Origin: UBA822 sp039590375
GTDB lineage: Bacteria > Gemmatimonadota > Gemmatimonadetes > Longimicrobiales > Gaopeijiaceae
Direction of reading: 5' to 3'
NCBI GenBank assembly: GCA_039590375.1
Contig: JBDHFN010000001.1
Span: forward strand, 27,325-91,324
DNA length: 64,000 nt
Position 1 is the stretch's first letter, and the number at the start of each line of letters is the position of its first letter. The position numbers and the translations under genes were made by a program. This document shows, piece after piece, positions 32,795 through 40,813 of the stretch. Under the pieces are notes generated by a model. It had not been told where the DNA came from and searched no databases. It saw only the letters and a program-made list of their open reading frames with translations.

Positions 32795-34708
32795 ATGCCT
32801 GAACGGACAACACACCTCACCAAAACGGTCGTCGAGCAGGTCCCCAGGGTATTTCGCCTTGAGAGTATCAAGAGCCGGATCGTGGGCCTGGCCTTGCTCG
32901 CTACGCTGATCCCCTCACTGGGGATGGCCTGGATTTCGTACGTCCAGAACCGCGCGGCCCTTACCGACAAGATTACCGAGGAGTTGCAGAGCGTGAGTGC
33001 GCAGACCGCACGCGAGCTCGACCTTTGGTTCAAGGAGCGCCTCTACGACATCCGGGTCTTCGCTAGTTCCTATGAGGTAACCGAGAACGTCGAGCGCGCT
33101 CGACGGGCGGACGGGGGCGGGGAAGCTGGCGCTCGTCTCAACGACTACCTGACGTCGGTCGAGGAGCGGTTTCCGGACTACGATGAGCTGATCGTCATCG
33201 GCCGGGAAGGCGAGCCGGTCGCGACGAGCGCCGAGCGCCCGGGAGACGTGCGTCTCCCATCCGACTGGCTCGATCGTGTGGAGGCGGGCCGGGTGGTGAT
33301 TGCGGACGAGTTCCAGGAAGACCCTCTGGGCCAGCCGCTCATGACCATTGCCGTTCCCGTTACCGCGGCCAACCAGACCTTCGTGGGCGCGCTCGTTGCG
33401 AACGTCACCTACCGCGCCGTCCAAACGACCCTTCTGGTGTTCGCTCCCGGCGACTCGGGCGACCTGTACGTGATTTCGCCGGATGGCAGGGAGATCGTCA
33501 GCTTACACGCCGACGAGGGGCCTCTCGCCGAGCGGAGGCTCGCGGACGCCACGGTGGAGCTTCTCCTCGCCAATGAGCGTAGTCCCGTCACATACCCGGA
33601 TCGCGACGGACGAGAGGTCATCGGGACGCTCCAGAGAGTTCCCAGCCTCGAGTGGGCGGTGGTGGCGGAGATCACGTCAGAAGAGGCGTACGCACAGGTC
33701 GCCCAGCTGCGCGACGTTACCGTGCTTCTCGTGGCGGGGCTCCTGGTAGTCGTTGGCTTTATCGCTTACTGGCTGGGCCTGTTCATCGTGCGCCCGCTGG
33801 ATCGCCTGACCAAGGGAGCCGCGGAAGTCGCGGGGGGTGACCTCGCGGTGGATCTGCCCGTGGGCAAGGGCGAAGTCGGCTACCTCACCGAAGTGTTCAA
33901 CGGAATGGTCGATCGCCTGCGTGAAGGACGGCAGCAGCTCGAGGAGTTGCTGATGACCGACCCCCTGACCGGGATCTCGAACCGCCGGCACCTGATGGAG
34001 AGGCTGGAGGGCGAAACACTCCGCTCGTGCCGCTCGGAACGGGCGTTCGCGATCCTCATGGTCGACGTCGATCGTTTCAAGGAATTCAACGATACGCACG
34101 GGCATTTCGCGGGAGACGAGGCCCTCAAGATGGTGGCAGAGGTCCTTCAGGAAGAGATGCGTGAGGTCGATCACGTTGCGCGCTACGGAGGGGAGGAGTT
34201 CCTGGTGATGCTGCCGGACACCGACATCGACGGTGCGGTCAAGGCGGCGGAGCGAATCCGGACGCGACTGGCCGGATGCGCCGTGGTCGTAGGCAAGCAG
34301 TCGTTCACCGTGACGGTGAGCGTCGGCGTCGCCGAATTTCCCGCGGACGGGGACTCACCGGAGTCCCTTATCATCTCGGCAGATGCTGCCCTTTACCAGG
34401 CTAAGCGACGCGGCCGTGATCGAGTGGTGAGTGCGAGCCGCAGGAGCCGGAGGGCCGCGGTGACGGCGACGTCGCTGACGCAGTCAGCGAAGGCAAAGAG
34501 AAAGGCGTCGTCGAAGAAGCCAGCCCAGGCAAAGGGGACGACGACCTCGAAGAAGCCGGCTCAGGCGAAGGGGACGACACCGACCTCGAAGAAGCCGGTG
34601 AAGTCAAAGACGACGACGACGGTGAAGAGGGCGGCGAAGGCGAAGGCGACGGCGACGTTGAAGAAGCCGACGAGGGCGAAGAGGAAGACAGCGAAGACAA
34701 CCAAGTAG
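32795..34708 (+). CDS. Membrane diguanylate cyclase with histone-H1-like C-terminal tail
   Basis: A 637-residue sensor enzyme. Membrane helix 1 at about 28-50, a periplasmic Cache-like domain to about 300, membrane helix 2 at 308-332, HAMP to about 385, and a GGDEF domain with active G-G-E-E-F at 465-469. The product-inhibition I-site R456-x-x-D459 stands five residues before it. It should make cyclic di-GMP in response to an external ligand. After residue 548 comes a 90-residue tail of Lys, Ala, Thr, Ser and Pro with repeated S-K-K-P-A-Q-A-K-G-T-T, like bacterial histone-H1 proteins. ATG start; no clear Shine-Dalgarno. Confidence 0.9.
   Translation: MPERTTHLTKTVVEQVPRVFRLESIKSRIVGLALLATLIPSLGMAWISYVQNRAALTDKITEELQSVSAQTARELDLWFKERLYDIRVFASSYEVTENVERARRADGGGEAGARLNDYLTSVEERFPDYDELIVIGREGEPVATSAERPGDVRLPSDWLDRVEAGRVVIADEFQEDPLGQPLMTIAVPVTAANQTFVGALVANVTYRAVQTTLLVFAPGDSGDLYVISPDGREIVSLHADEGPLAERRLADATVELLLANERSPVTYPDRDGREVIGTLQRVPSLEWAVVAEITSEEAYAQVAQLRDVTVLLVAGLLVVVGFIAYWLGLFIVRPLDRLTKGAAEVAGGDLAVDLPVGKGEVGYLTEVFNGMVDRLREGRQQLEELLMTDPLTGISNRRHLMERLEGETLRSCRSERAFAILMVDVDRFKEFNDTHGHFAGDEALKMVAEVLQEEMREVDHVARYGGEEFLVMLPDTDIDGAVKAAERIRTRLAGCAVVVGKQSFTVTVSVGVAEFPADGDSPESLIISADAALYQAKRRGRDRVVSASRRSRRAAVTATSLTQSAKAKRKASSKKPAQAKGTTTSKKPAQAKGTTPTSKKPVKSKTTTTVKRAAKAKATATLKKPTRAKRKTAKTTK
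34511..34612 (+). repeat. Tandem repeats encoding the Lys/Ala/Thr-rich tail
   Basis: About two and a half in-frame units of 36-39 bases encode S-K-K-P-A-Q-A-K-G-T-T (residues 573-584, 585-597 and a degenerate third). Replication slippage could change the tail length. Confidence 0.75.
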
Positions 34709-34723
34709 GACGCCGTGTCTCGA

Positions 34724-35479
34724 CTACCGACCACTCTCCCCCAGGCTCGTAACGAGGTTGTGGAAGATCCAGCCGCCACGTCCCTCGTCGTCGTTGATCC
34801 GCACCCACTGTTCCGTGTACGAATACCCCACTAGGGGGGTCCCGGCGTCCACCGTGAAGAGCACACGAAACCCGGTTCCCGGCCCCGTGCGTACGTTGCT
34901 GCGCTGTGCCGTTTCTAGCGGTACGGGCAGCGCGAACAAGACTTCCGTGGGCTGCCGGTCGCCCCGCTCCGAGCTCGTGAGGCGGTACTCGCCTGCGCGA
35001 GCCACGCCACGGGCCTGGCTCGCCAGGTAGAGGGCACCGCCGTAGTTCTCATCGGCGAACTCGGTCGCGCTGAGCGCGAGGAGTTGTCTCGCCTGAGCCG
35101 CCTCGGGCGCTTCCTCATCCTTCGCCGCCCCGAGTACGGCTTCCACCCCGATCTCCGCCTCCGCCATTGCGGATGCGGCTTCGGCACGACTGGCCAGGGT
35201 CTGCAATCGTGCCATCGCCCGCACGACTTCCCGTCGCGCCGCGTCGAGTTGACGTCGAAGGTCTTCCACCTGCGCTTCGCGTTCCAGGAGTTGGAGCTGG
35301 GAGGTGGCGACGCGCCGTTCCAGCTCAGGATCCGCTTGTGAGCGGACGATCACCGTGTCGACCGCCACTCTCTCAGGCGAAGGTGTCGACGCACCCGTGC
35401 CGCCGGCGCAGGCCGCCAGCCATATGCCGAACGTGAGGCACAGCCCGCTCCGGAGTCGAAAAGCCAGTGGATTCGTCAT
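34724..35479 (-). CDS. Lipoprotein with coiled coil and C-terminal SH3 domain
   Basis: A 251-residue exported lipoprotein. The start at 35479 gives a signal peptide ending in the lipobox L-A-A-C; a longer frame to 35551 adds unlikely residues. A heptad-rich coiled coil follows (L-E-R-R-V-A-T-S-Q-L-Q-L-L-E-R-E). A TPR-like pair lies mid-protein. The last 60 residues form a bacterial SH3 domain (S-N-V-R-T-G-P-G-T-G-F, W-V-R-I-N-D-D, G-G-W-I-F-H-N), which often binds cell-wall peptides. It converges with the cyclase gene only 15 bases away. Confidence 0.82.
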   Translation of the reverse strand: MTNPLAFRLRSGLCLTFGIWLAACAGGTGASTPSPERVAVDTVIVRSQADPELERRVATSQLQLLEREAQVEDLRRQLDAARREVVRAMARLQTLASRAEAASAMAEAEIGVEAVLGAAKDEEAPEAAQARQLLALSATEFADENYGGALYLASQARGVARAGEYRLTSSERGDRQPTEVLFALPVPLETAQRSNVRTGPGTGFRVLFTVDAGTPLVGYSYTEQWVRINDDEGRGGWIFHNLVTSLGESGR

Positions 35480-35597
35480 TGTAAAAGATGCGTACGCTCG
35501 ATCTCCACCGCCATGAAATTGTGCTCCGTCGGACGAAGCGATAGTCGGCACACCGTGCCGTTTCGGTCACTTTTTCCGAGGAGGGCGGGGCTCATGA

Positions 35598-35642
35598 GGC
35601 CGAATCGGCCGATCGACCCCGGATTTCGGGCCTTTTCGGGCC
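35598..35642. promoter_or_regulatory. Palindrome and 10-base direct repeats upstream of a sigma-54 promoter
   Basis: GGCCGA-A-TCGGCC (35598-35610) is a perfect inverted repeat. TTTCGGGCC occurs at 35624-35632 and 35634-35642, ten bases apart, so on the same helix face. Both lie 20-60 bases before the -24 element and may bind an activator. They differ from the TGTCCCA site near 12.2 kb. Confidence 0.4.
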
Positions 35643-35660
35643 CCCCGACGTCTCAGTTCG

Positions 35661-35676
35661 TGGCACGAGCTTTGCG
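35661..35676 (+). promoter_or_regulatory. Sigma-54 promoter of the two-gene membrane operon
   Basis: TGGCACG-AGCT-TTGCG: the -24 half is perfect and TTGC of the -12 half is intact, with GG and GC ten bases apart. Transcription would start near 35687, about 64 bases before the ATG of the first gene. It sits in the 271-base divergent gap (35480-35750). Confidence 0.72.
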
Positions 35677-35750
35677 ATCAATTGAGTCACGGCTCTGCGA
35701 GGGGTGTGCAACCAGACGGGCTTCAAACGTCCCTCTCCAAGACCGCAACA

Positions 35751-36377
35751 ATGACGATTCAGGAACCGGAGGCGAGGGTGCGGAAGATCTATCTGCTAGG
35801 ACTGCTCTACGTTGGCTTGAGCTTGGCTTACCTCATGAGGTCCTCCGGGCCAATTGGGATTTCTGACGATCCGAGGTTCACGATCAACGTCACCGTCGAG
35901 GACCCGCCCTCGGGCGACCCCATGGACGCCGCAAGCTGGTTCCACTCCATGAAGGCCTACTGTAACCCGGTAGAAGTGGACACCCGGCTCACCTGGAGCC
36001 CAGCGCCCCAATCCGACGAGGGAGCGGCGTACGAGGCGGCTTGCTTCGCGCTCGCTGGACGCATGGACTCGGCCCGGGATCGGATTCTCCAGCTGCCTCA
36101 GGGTGAGCGGTGGAGGGCGGCCGGAGTGGTCTTCAACGTTGGACACCCGGTGGCGGACGCCGGGAACGATCTTGCCGCCGGCCCCATCATGGAACTGGTG
36201 GTGGACTTCTGGCCCAACCATTACATGGCCCTCTATCATGCGGGAGCCGCGCGCTATGCCTTGGGCGATCATGGGGCCGCTCACAAGTACCTGGCGAGTT
36301 TCCTCGAGCACTACGATCAAAACGATGGCTGGCGTAGCAATGCACTGAGTATGATTGCGGAGGTCGAGGCCCGATGA
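35751..36377 (+). CDS. Membrane-anchored TPR-like protein
   Basis: A 208-residue protein. One N-terminal membrane helix (about 12-29), then a probably periplasmic domain. TPR-like helix pairs appear late, for example H-Y-M-A-L-Y-H-A-G-A-A-R-Y-A-L-G-D and A-A-H-K-Y-L-A-S-F-L-E-H-Y. I chose ATG 35751; the frame extends upstream to 35682 but that codon lies only a few bases after the inferred sigma-54 transcription start. The stop overlaps the next gene by ATGA, so the two products probably work together. No characterised family recognised. Confidence 0.72.
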   Translation: MTIQEPEARVRKIYLLGLLYVGLSLAYLMRSSGPIGISDDPRFTINVTVEDPPSGDPMDAASWFHSMKAYCNPVEVDTRLTWSPAPQSDEGAAYEAACFALAGRMDSARDRILQLPQGERWRAAGVVFNVGHPVADAGNDLAAGPIMELVVDFWPNHYMALYHAGAARYALGDHGAAHKYLASFLEHYDQNDGWRSNALSMIAEVEAR

Positions 36378-37366
36378 GCGACGTGACGACGCCAGTGAGG
36401 GGGACCGGCTCCTGCGTTCTCTGCAACCGGCCCGACACCCTCGACCTGAGGGTCTGTCTCAATTGCGCGAGTCGCACCGGCGACGGCCTCCTTTTCGTGC
36501 GCCAGTCCATGCGGAGGGCCGAGCGCGCGAGGATTGTCGAGGATCTGCACAGAATTCTGCCTCCGGGGGTCGAATGGGAGGCGTTCAATCTCGCGGCAAA
36601 GGGCTTTCTACCACTGGCTTCGGTGCCTCTCCGGGCCGTCGAACCGGTTGTCGGGGCCCTCGCACACGGCGGCGTTCCGGCCCTACTCACTCCGAAGCGC
36701 TGGGGTGTTGCCCCGATTCCGCCGAGCCTCGGCTTTCTGCTCCTGTCCGTGGTGATGGTGGGCTCCTTCGTGGGCCTTCTCTCGGGTCAACTGCTCTTCT
36801 TCGGCAGCCCCCTCTACGCCGGACTGCTGTGGATGTTGGCCCAGTTCCATCTCCGGAGACCGGCCGCATGCGGAGGCAAGAGCGATTCTTGGCTCCCCAG
36901 CGACGTCGAGGAGCGACTGGTGACGGCGCTCATGAGCTTGCCAGCGGGGAACCCGCGCACGCTCCTCTCCGACGCCGTCCGACTCGGACGTCTCCTGTGG
37001 GAGAGAGCGGAGGCGACCGGAGACGTCGACATCGTGGAGAATACGTCTGAGCTATTGGCGCTCGCCGCCGACGCGGCCACCGACTTGGCGCGTGTCGAAG
37101 AGGCGGGCCGGGTCATGGCGAGCCAGAAGACCCAAGGCGAGACGACCCCGGTGACACGCAAGGGGCCCGTGGAGGCCGTCGAAGCGTCTCGCCAGAGACT
37201 CCACGACCTTCTCCTCACCGCGGTGCGAGCCATGGGCGGCGCGAACCAACGACTTCCCGAAGCCGGTGGTCACGGCCCGGATCTGGCCCAGCTGGCCGAC
37301 GCCATCGAGACGAGTCGCCTCGCCCAGGCAGTCGCCGACGTCGAGGTGGAGCGGCTGCTCGCGTAG
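36374..37366 (+). CDS. Hypothetical zinc-ribbon membrane protein
   Basis: A 330-residue protein. Residues 14-31 form a Cys4 zinc-ribbon-like knuckle (Cys14, Cys17, Cys28, Cys31). Two hydrophobic segments lie at about 118-136 and 138-158. The remainder, from about 170, is helical and probably cytoplasmic, with an A-L-A-A-D-A-A-T-D-L-A coiled stretch. It is the second gene of the sigma-54 operon, overlapping the first by four bases. I do not recognise the family. Confidence 0.65.
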   Translation: MSDVTTPVRGTGSCVLCNRPDTLDLRVCLNCASRTGDGLLFVRQSMRRAERARIVEDLHRILPPGVEWEAFNLAAKGFLPLASVPLRAVEPVVGALAHGGVPALLTPKRWGVAPIPPSLGFLLLSVVMVGSFVGLLSGQLLFFGSPLYAGLLWMLAQFHLRRPAACGGKSDSWLPSDVEERLVTALMSLPAGNPRTLLSDAVRLGRLLWERAEATGDVDIVENTSELLALAADAATDLARVEEAGRVMASQKTQGETTPVTRKGPVEAVEASRQRLHDLLLTAVRAMGGANQRLPEAGGHGPDLAQLADAIETSRLAQAVADVEVERLLA

Positions 37367-37539
37367 CCTCGGCCGACCCTCCCTCCCGGCCCCGACGGGC
37401 CCGCTTGGCCACCAACGACGTCTACATGGGGGGACAGTTGCGATCATAGGTTTCGAGGTCGTAATGTGTGGGTCCCGCTAACTGGGTCGGAGTGGATCGA
37501 TCCGTCAGTTTCCCAACACAACGGCCGGAGGAGTCTGCG

Positions 37540-38115
37540 ATGAGCACCCCTGAAATGAGCGCCACTGACACCCCCATCGACAACGGCGTCAACGTCAACG
37601 CGCTGCTCGACGCGCGAGAAGCGTTGTCCGAAACACCGGAGGCCGCCAAATTCACGTGGCGGGCGAAGTGCGAATGGGTGAACGGCACCCACAGTCGCTC
37701 CACCGTGGAGGGCTTCTTCGGACTCGGTGAGGAGCAGAAGCACCGGGCCCAGTTCACTTTCGACGCCGATCACCCCGAGGTGTTCGCGTCTGAAGACCAC
37801 GGGGCAACGCCGGTCGAGATCGTTCTGGCCGGCCTGGCCAGCTGTCTCACCGCCGGCATCGCGTCGGTCGCTCAGCATCGTGGGATCCAGCTGAAGTCGG
37901 TGTCCGCAACCGTCGAGGGTGGGATGGACATCCAGGGAATCCTCGGTATAGACAGCGACGTGCGGAACGGCTTCGAGGGCATCAAGGTGACGTACAACAT
38001 CGATGCCGACGCCACGCCCGACGAGATCAAGGCGATCGTCGCGCAGTCGCAAAAGCGGTCGGCCGTCTTCGACGCGATCACGAACCCGACGAACGTCACG
38101 GTCGAGGTCAACTGA
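37540..38115 (+). CDS. OsmC-family protein
   Basis: A 191-residue OsmC/Ohr-like protein. The peroxidatic-type Cys102 is in G-L-A-S-C-L-T-A-G-I, and H-G-A-T-P-V-E-I-V-L precedes it as in the family. The usual second Cys near the C terminus is replaced by N-P-T-N-V-T-V, as in the YhfA-type subgroup, so organic peroxide activity is doubtful. ATG 37540 has GGAGGAG seven bases upstream; a GTG at 37468 is in frame but lacks a ribosome site. A flavin monooxygenase follows directly. Confidence 0.87.
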   Translation: MSTPEMSATDTPIDNGVNVNALLDAREALSETPEAAKFTWRAKCEWVNGTHSRSTVEGFFGLGEEQKHRAQFTFDADHPEVFASEDHGATPVEIVLAGLASCLTAGIASVAQHRGIQLKSVSATVEGGMDIQGILGIDSDVRNGFEGIKVTYNIDADATPDEIKAIVAQSQKRSAVFDAITNPTNVTVEVN

Positions 38116-39422
38116 CCCGGAAAGGCGGGGCCCGGGGGACCCGGGCCCCGCGCACCACCACCGTTGTCATCGGGGCTGGCCACTCCGGTTTGGCCATGAG
38201 CCGCTGCCTCGCCGACCGCTCGATCGACCATGTGGTGCTCGAGCGGGGCGAGGTGGCCAACACGTGGAAGACCGAGCGGTGGGACTCGCTGCGGCTACTG
38301 ACGCCCAACTGGCAGAGCCGGTTGCCGGGCTACGGCTACGAGGGCGACGATCCCGACGGCTTCCGAACGATGCCCGAGACGATCGGGTTCATCGAGCGGT
38401 ATGCCGAGGTGATTTCGGCTCCAGTCCAGACCGGGACCACCGTGACCTCGGTGCGTGGCACCGACGACGGCTACATTGTCGCCACCGACCAGGGCGATTG
38501 GCGATGCCGGACGGTCGTCATCGCCAGCGGAGCGTTCGCCATTCCGCGCATCCCGGCAGTCGCCGAGGCCGTGCCGTCCTCGATCGCGATGCTCACGCCG
38601 AAGGAATACCGCAACCCGGAGCAGCTCGCGTCGGGAGGCGTGCTCGTCGTCGGCGCCTCGGCCAGCGGCACACAGATCGCCGCTGAGATCCACCGCTCAG
38701 GCCGGCCGGTCACACTCGCCCTGGGCGAACACGTCCGGGTGCCCCGGGTCTATCGGGGAAAGGACATCAAGTGGTGGATGGACCGCGCCGGGGTGCTCGA
38801 CGAGTTCTATACCGATGTCGACAACGTCGACCGGGTCCGAAACGTGCCGTCGCTTCAGCTCACGGGTTCCGACGACCGTCACACCCTCGATCTCAACTCC
38901 CTGACGGACGTCGGCGTGAAGCTCCTGGGTCGGATTGCCGCTATCAACGAGGGCCAGGCGCTGTTCTCCGGTGCACTGCGTAACCTGGCCGAGATGTCGG
39001 ACCTCAAGATGAACAGGTTGCTCGACAGGATCGACGAGTGGGTGGCCGAAAACGCGCTCGACGGGGAAGTCCCACCGCCGCACCGCCTCGAGCCCACAAG
39101 GGTGGAAGAGTCGCCGCCGCTGAGTTTGGACCTCAGGAGCGGTGAGATCCGGACGATCGTCTGGGCTACGGGGTTCCGCCCCGATCATTCGTGGCTCGAC
39201 ATGCCGGTCTTCGACCGCAAGGGTCGTATCAAGCACGACGGAGGAGTGGTCGAGGCCGCCGGGATGTATCTCATGGGCATCCCGTTCCTCCGGCGCCGCA
39301 AATCGAGTCTCATCGACGGAGCCGGCGACGATGCCCGTGACTTGAGCGCCCACCTGGCGGCCTACCTGGACGGGACATCGCCACTCCCCCCGCCCGCCGT
39401 GAGAGCCTCGGCGGTCGGCTAG
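38112..39422 (+). CDS. Flavin-containing monooxygenase-like oxidoreductase, start codon unusual
   Basis: An FAD/NADPH enzyme of the flavin-monooxygenase type. The FAD-binding V-V-I-G-A-G-H-S-G-L-A needs codons from 38163 on, yet no ATG, GTG or TTG precedes it. The first usable codon is CTG 38112, which would overlap the OsmC stop as CTGA, with GAGGT four bases upstream. TTG 38190 would cut into the Rossmann fold. A second dinucleotide motif, V-L-V-V-G-A-S-A-S-G, and W-A-T-G-F-R-P-D near the end support the family. The likely length is 436 residues. A strong DNA hairpin lies within the proposed first 14 codons. Confidence 0.75.
   Translation: MTRKGGARGTRAPRTTTVVIGAGHSGLAMSRCLADRSIDHVVLERGEVANTWKTERWDSLRLLTPNWQSRLPGYGYEGDDPDGFRTMPETIGFIERYAEVISAPVQTGTTVTSVRGTDDGYIVATDQGDWRCRTVVIASGAFAIPRIPAVAEAVPSSIAMLTPKEYRNPEQLASGGVLVVGASASGTQIAAEIHRSGRPVTLALGEHVRVPRVYRGKDIKWWMDRAGVLDEFYTDVDNVDRVRNVPSLQLTGSDDRHTLDLNSLTDVGVKLLGRIAAINEGQALFSGALRNLAEMSDLKMNRLLDRIDEWVAENALDGEVPPPHRLEPTRVEESPPLSLDLRSGEIRTIVWATGFRPDHSWLDMPVFDRKGRIKHDGGVVEAAGMYLMGIPFLRRRKSSLIDGAGDDARDLSAHLAAYLDGTSPLPPPAVRASAVG
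38125..38151. repeat. Perfect 12-base-pair GC hairpin after the OsmC stop
   Basis: Arms 38125-38136 and 38140-38151 are perfect complements around a 3-base loop (GGA). The hairpin lies ten bases after the OsmC stop. It has no T tract. It could slow ribosomes or polymerase between the two genes, and it is also the kind of structure that causes sequencing errors. Confidence 0.85.
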
Positions 39423-40618
39423 GCCCCCGCGCTAGCCACGAAATCCTGGCCAAGGGTTCGCAAGAGATCGACTTCCGCGTTCATCTCGCGGCTGAGAACC
39501 AGATGCTCCTTTTTCGCTTCGTCCAGATCCCAATCGAAGGAGGCAATGCGGTCTGTGACGTCGAGAAGGCCCTTCACCAGATTGTCTCGCGTCTCCTGGT
39601 AGCCAGCCAGGGCGTCGTCACCACCATGTACGGCCGCCCGAGCCAAGAGCTCGGCGTCACGCAGGGCATCCGTGATCCCGTGGGCAGTGAGAGGGTCCTT
39701 GAAGTAGCCGGCGTCGCCGACGAGAGCCCAACCAGGCCCTGCCGCTCGTCGTAAGTAGCCGGGCGCGCCCGCGAATCCCCTGAGCTTCCCTGAGCTCTCG
39801 CTTCCCGCGACTCTGTTCGCCAACTCGGGCGAGACGTCATTCAGCACGTCGTTGTAGAGGGCTTCGAGCCCATTCGCTCGGTCGCGCTCGAAGCGGGCCG
39901 GCGGAAGCGAAGCGAAGACACAGGTATCCCCGTCATTCGTCGGGATCGCTCCCACAGCCGCCCCTAGGCAGTAGAACCAGTGGAATCCCTCCAGACCCAG
40001 GTCCTTCCGATAGCCGTAGATGGAGGCGGTAGCGTGAGTGACGGTGTAATCCAGCTCGGCCTCCAGAATGCGGGCGATACGCGATCGCATACCGTCGGCG
40101 CCAATGACCAGGTCGGCGTCGACATCTATCACCTTCTTGTCCGCTCCGGAGATCTGGGCACCGCGGATGCGGCCCTCGGGAGTCCAGAGGAGATCGACGA
40201 CGGAGCGGCCGTGGACAATCTCGGCACCCGCAGCCAAGGCGGCGTCGACCAGCACCGCGTCCAGAACGGTCCGACGCGGAGCGTACAGCGCGTCTACGCC
40301 GTCCATCTCCTTGATCGAGACTTCGATGTCCTCGTCACCGTAGTGGAAGGTGGTCTTCCGAATCGGGGGCGTCCCAGCGTCCCGGATCGCATCCAGCACT
40401 CCCCAACGGTGCAGTTGGAGCACGGCGCCCCGCATGAGCGCGTGCGTGGACAACGTGTCACTCCCGCGGCTAGTTGGGTCGACCACGAGGACGCTCAGCC
40501 CCTGGCGGGCCAGGAGCATCGCCGTGGACGCTCCCGCGCAGCGTGCTCCCGCGATAATGACGTCGTAACGGGTCTGACTGATGGACGACTGTTCGGGTGG
40601 GGACATGGATCGCAACAT
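39419..40618 (-). CDS. FAD-dependent monooxygenase (PHBH-type)
   Basis: A 399-residue flavoprotein hydroxylase. The N-terminal FAD motif reads V-I-I-A-G-A-R-C-A-G-A, with a degenerate glycine pattern typical of one subgroup. The G-A-D-G-M-R-S motif and the G-W-A-L-V-G-D-A-G-Y-F-K-D-P motif (FAD ribityl binding) are clear. Its substrate is unknown. It converges with the flavin-monooxygenase gene, and the two share the palindrome CTAG, which gives a TAG stop on each strand. Start is ATG 40618 or ATG 40606; neither has a clear ribosome site. Confidence 0.85.
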   Translation of the reverse strand: MLRSMSPPEQSSISQTRYDVIIAGARCAGASTAMLLARQGLSVLVVDPTSRGSDTLSTHALMRGAVLQLHRWGVLDAIRDAGTPPIRKTTFHYGDEDIEVSIKEMDGVDALYAPRRTVLDAVLVDAALAAGAEIVHGRSVVDLLWTPEGRIRGAQISGADKKVIDVDADLVIGADGMRSRIARILEAELDYTVTHATASIYGYRKDLGLEGFHWFYCLGAAVGAIPTNDGDTCVFASLPPARFERDRANGLEALYNDVLNDVSPELANRVAGSESSGKLRGFAGAPGYLRRAAGPGWALVGDAGYFKDPLTAHGITDALRDAELLARAAVHGGDDALAGYQETRDNLVKGLLDVTDRIASFDWDLDEAKKEHLVLSREMNAEVDLLRTLGQDFVASAGA

Positions 40619-40813
40619 GCGGCTTGGCTACGAAGTCATCAAGCGCCCATCGGTTGCCCCCCACACCAGGGCAGCGCCGAACGAGGGCGAGGGGCCCTCA
40701 TCGAGCGTGGGCGCGGGTCATCATGTTGACCGCCTCGACCGTGCCCCTCACGTTGTCCCGACCCGTGAACGAGGCTTCCTTCGGCTGTCGTCACCCTTGA
40801 AGACGAGTGACCC

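Noticed and set aside
35549..35570. A minus-strand sigma-54-like CGGCACG for the SH3 lipoprotein gene
   Set aside because: The -24 half lacks the first T and the -12 half reads GCCG; spacing and bases do not fit.
37438..37467. TTGCGA and TAATGT as promoter for the OsmC gene
   Set aside because: Only half of the -10 bases match and spacing is 18; too weak to list.
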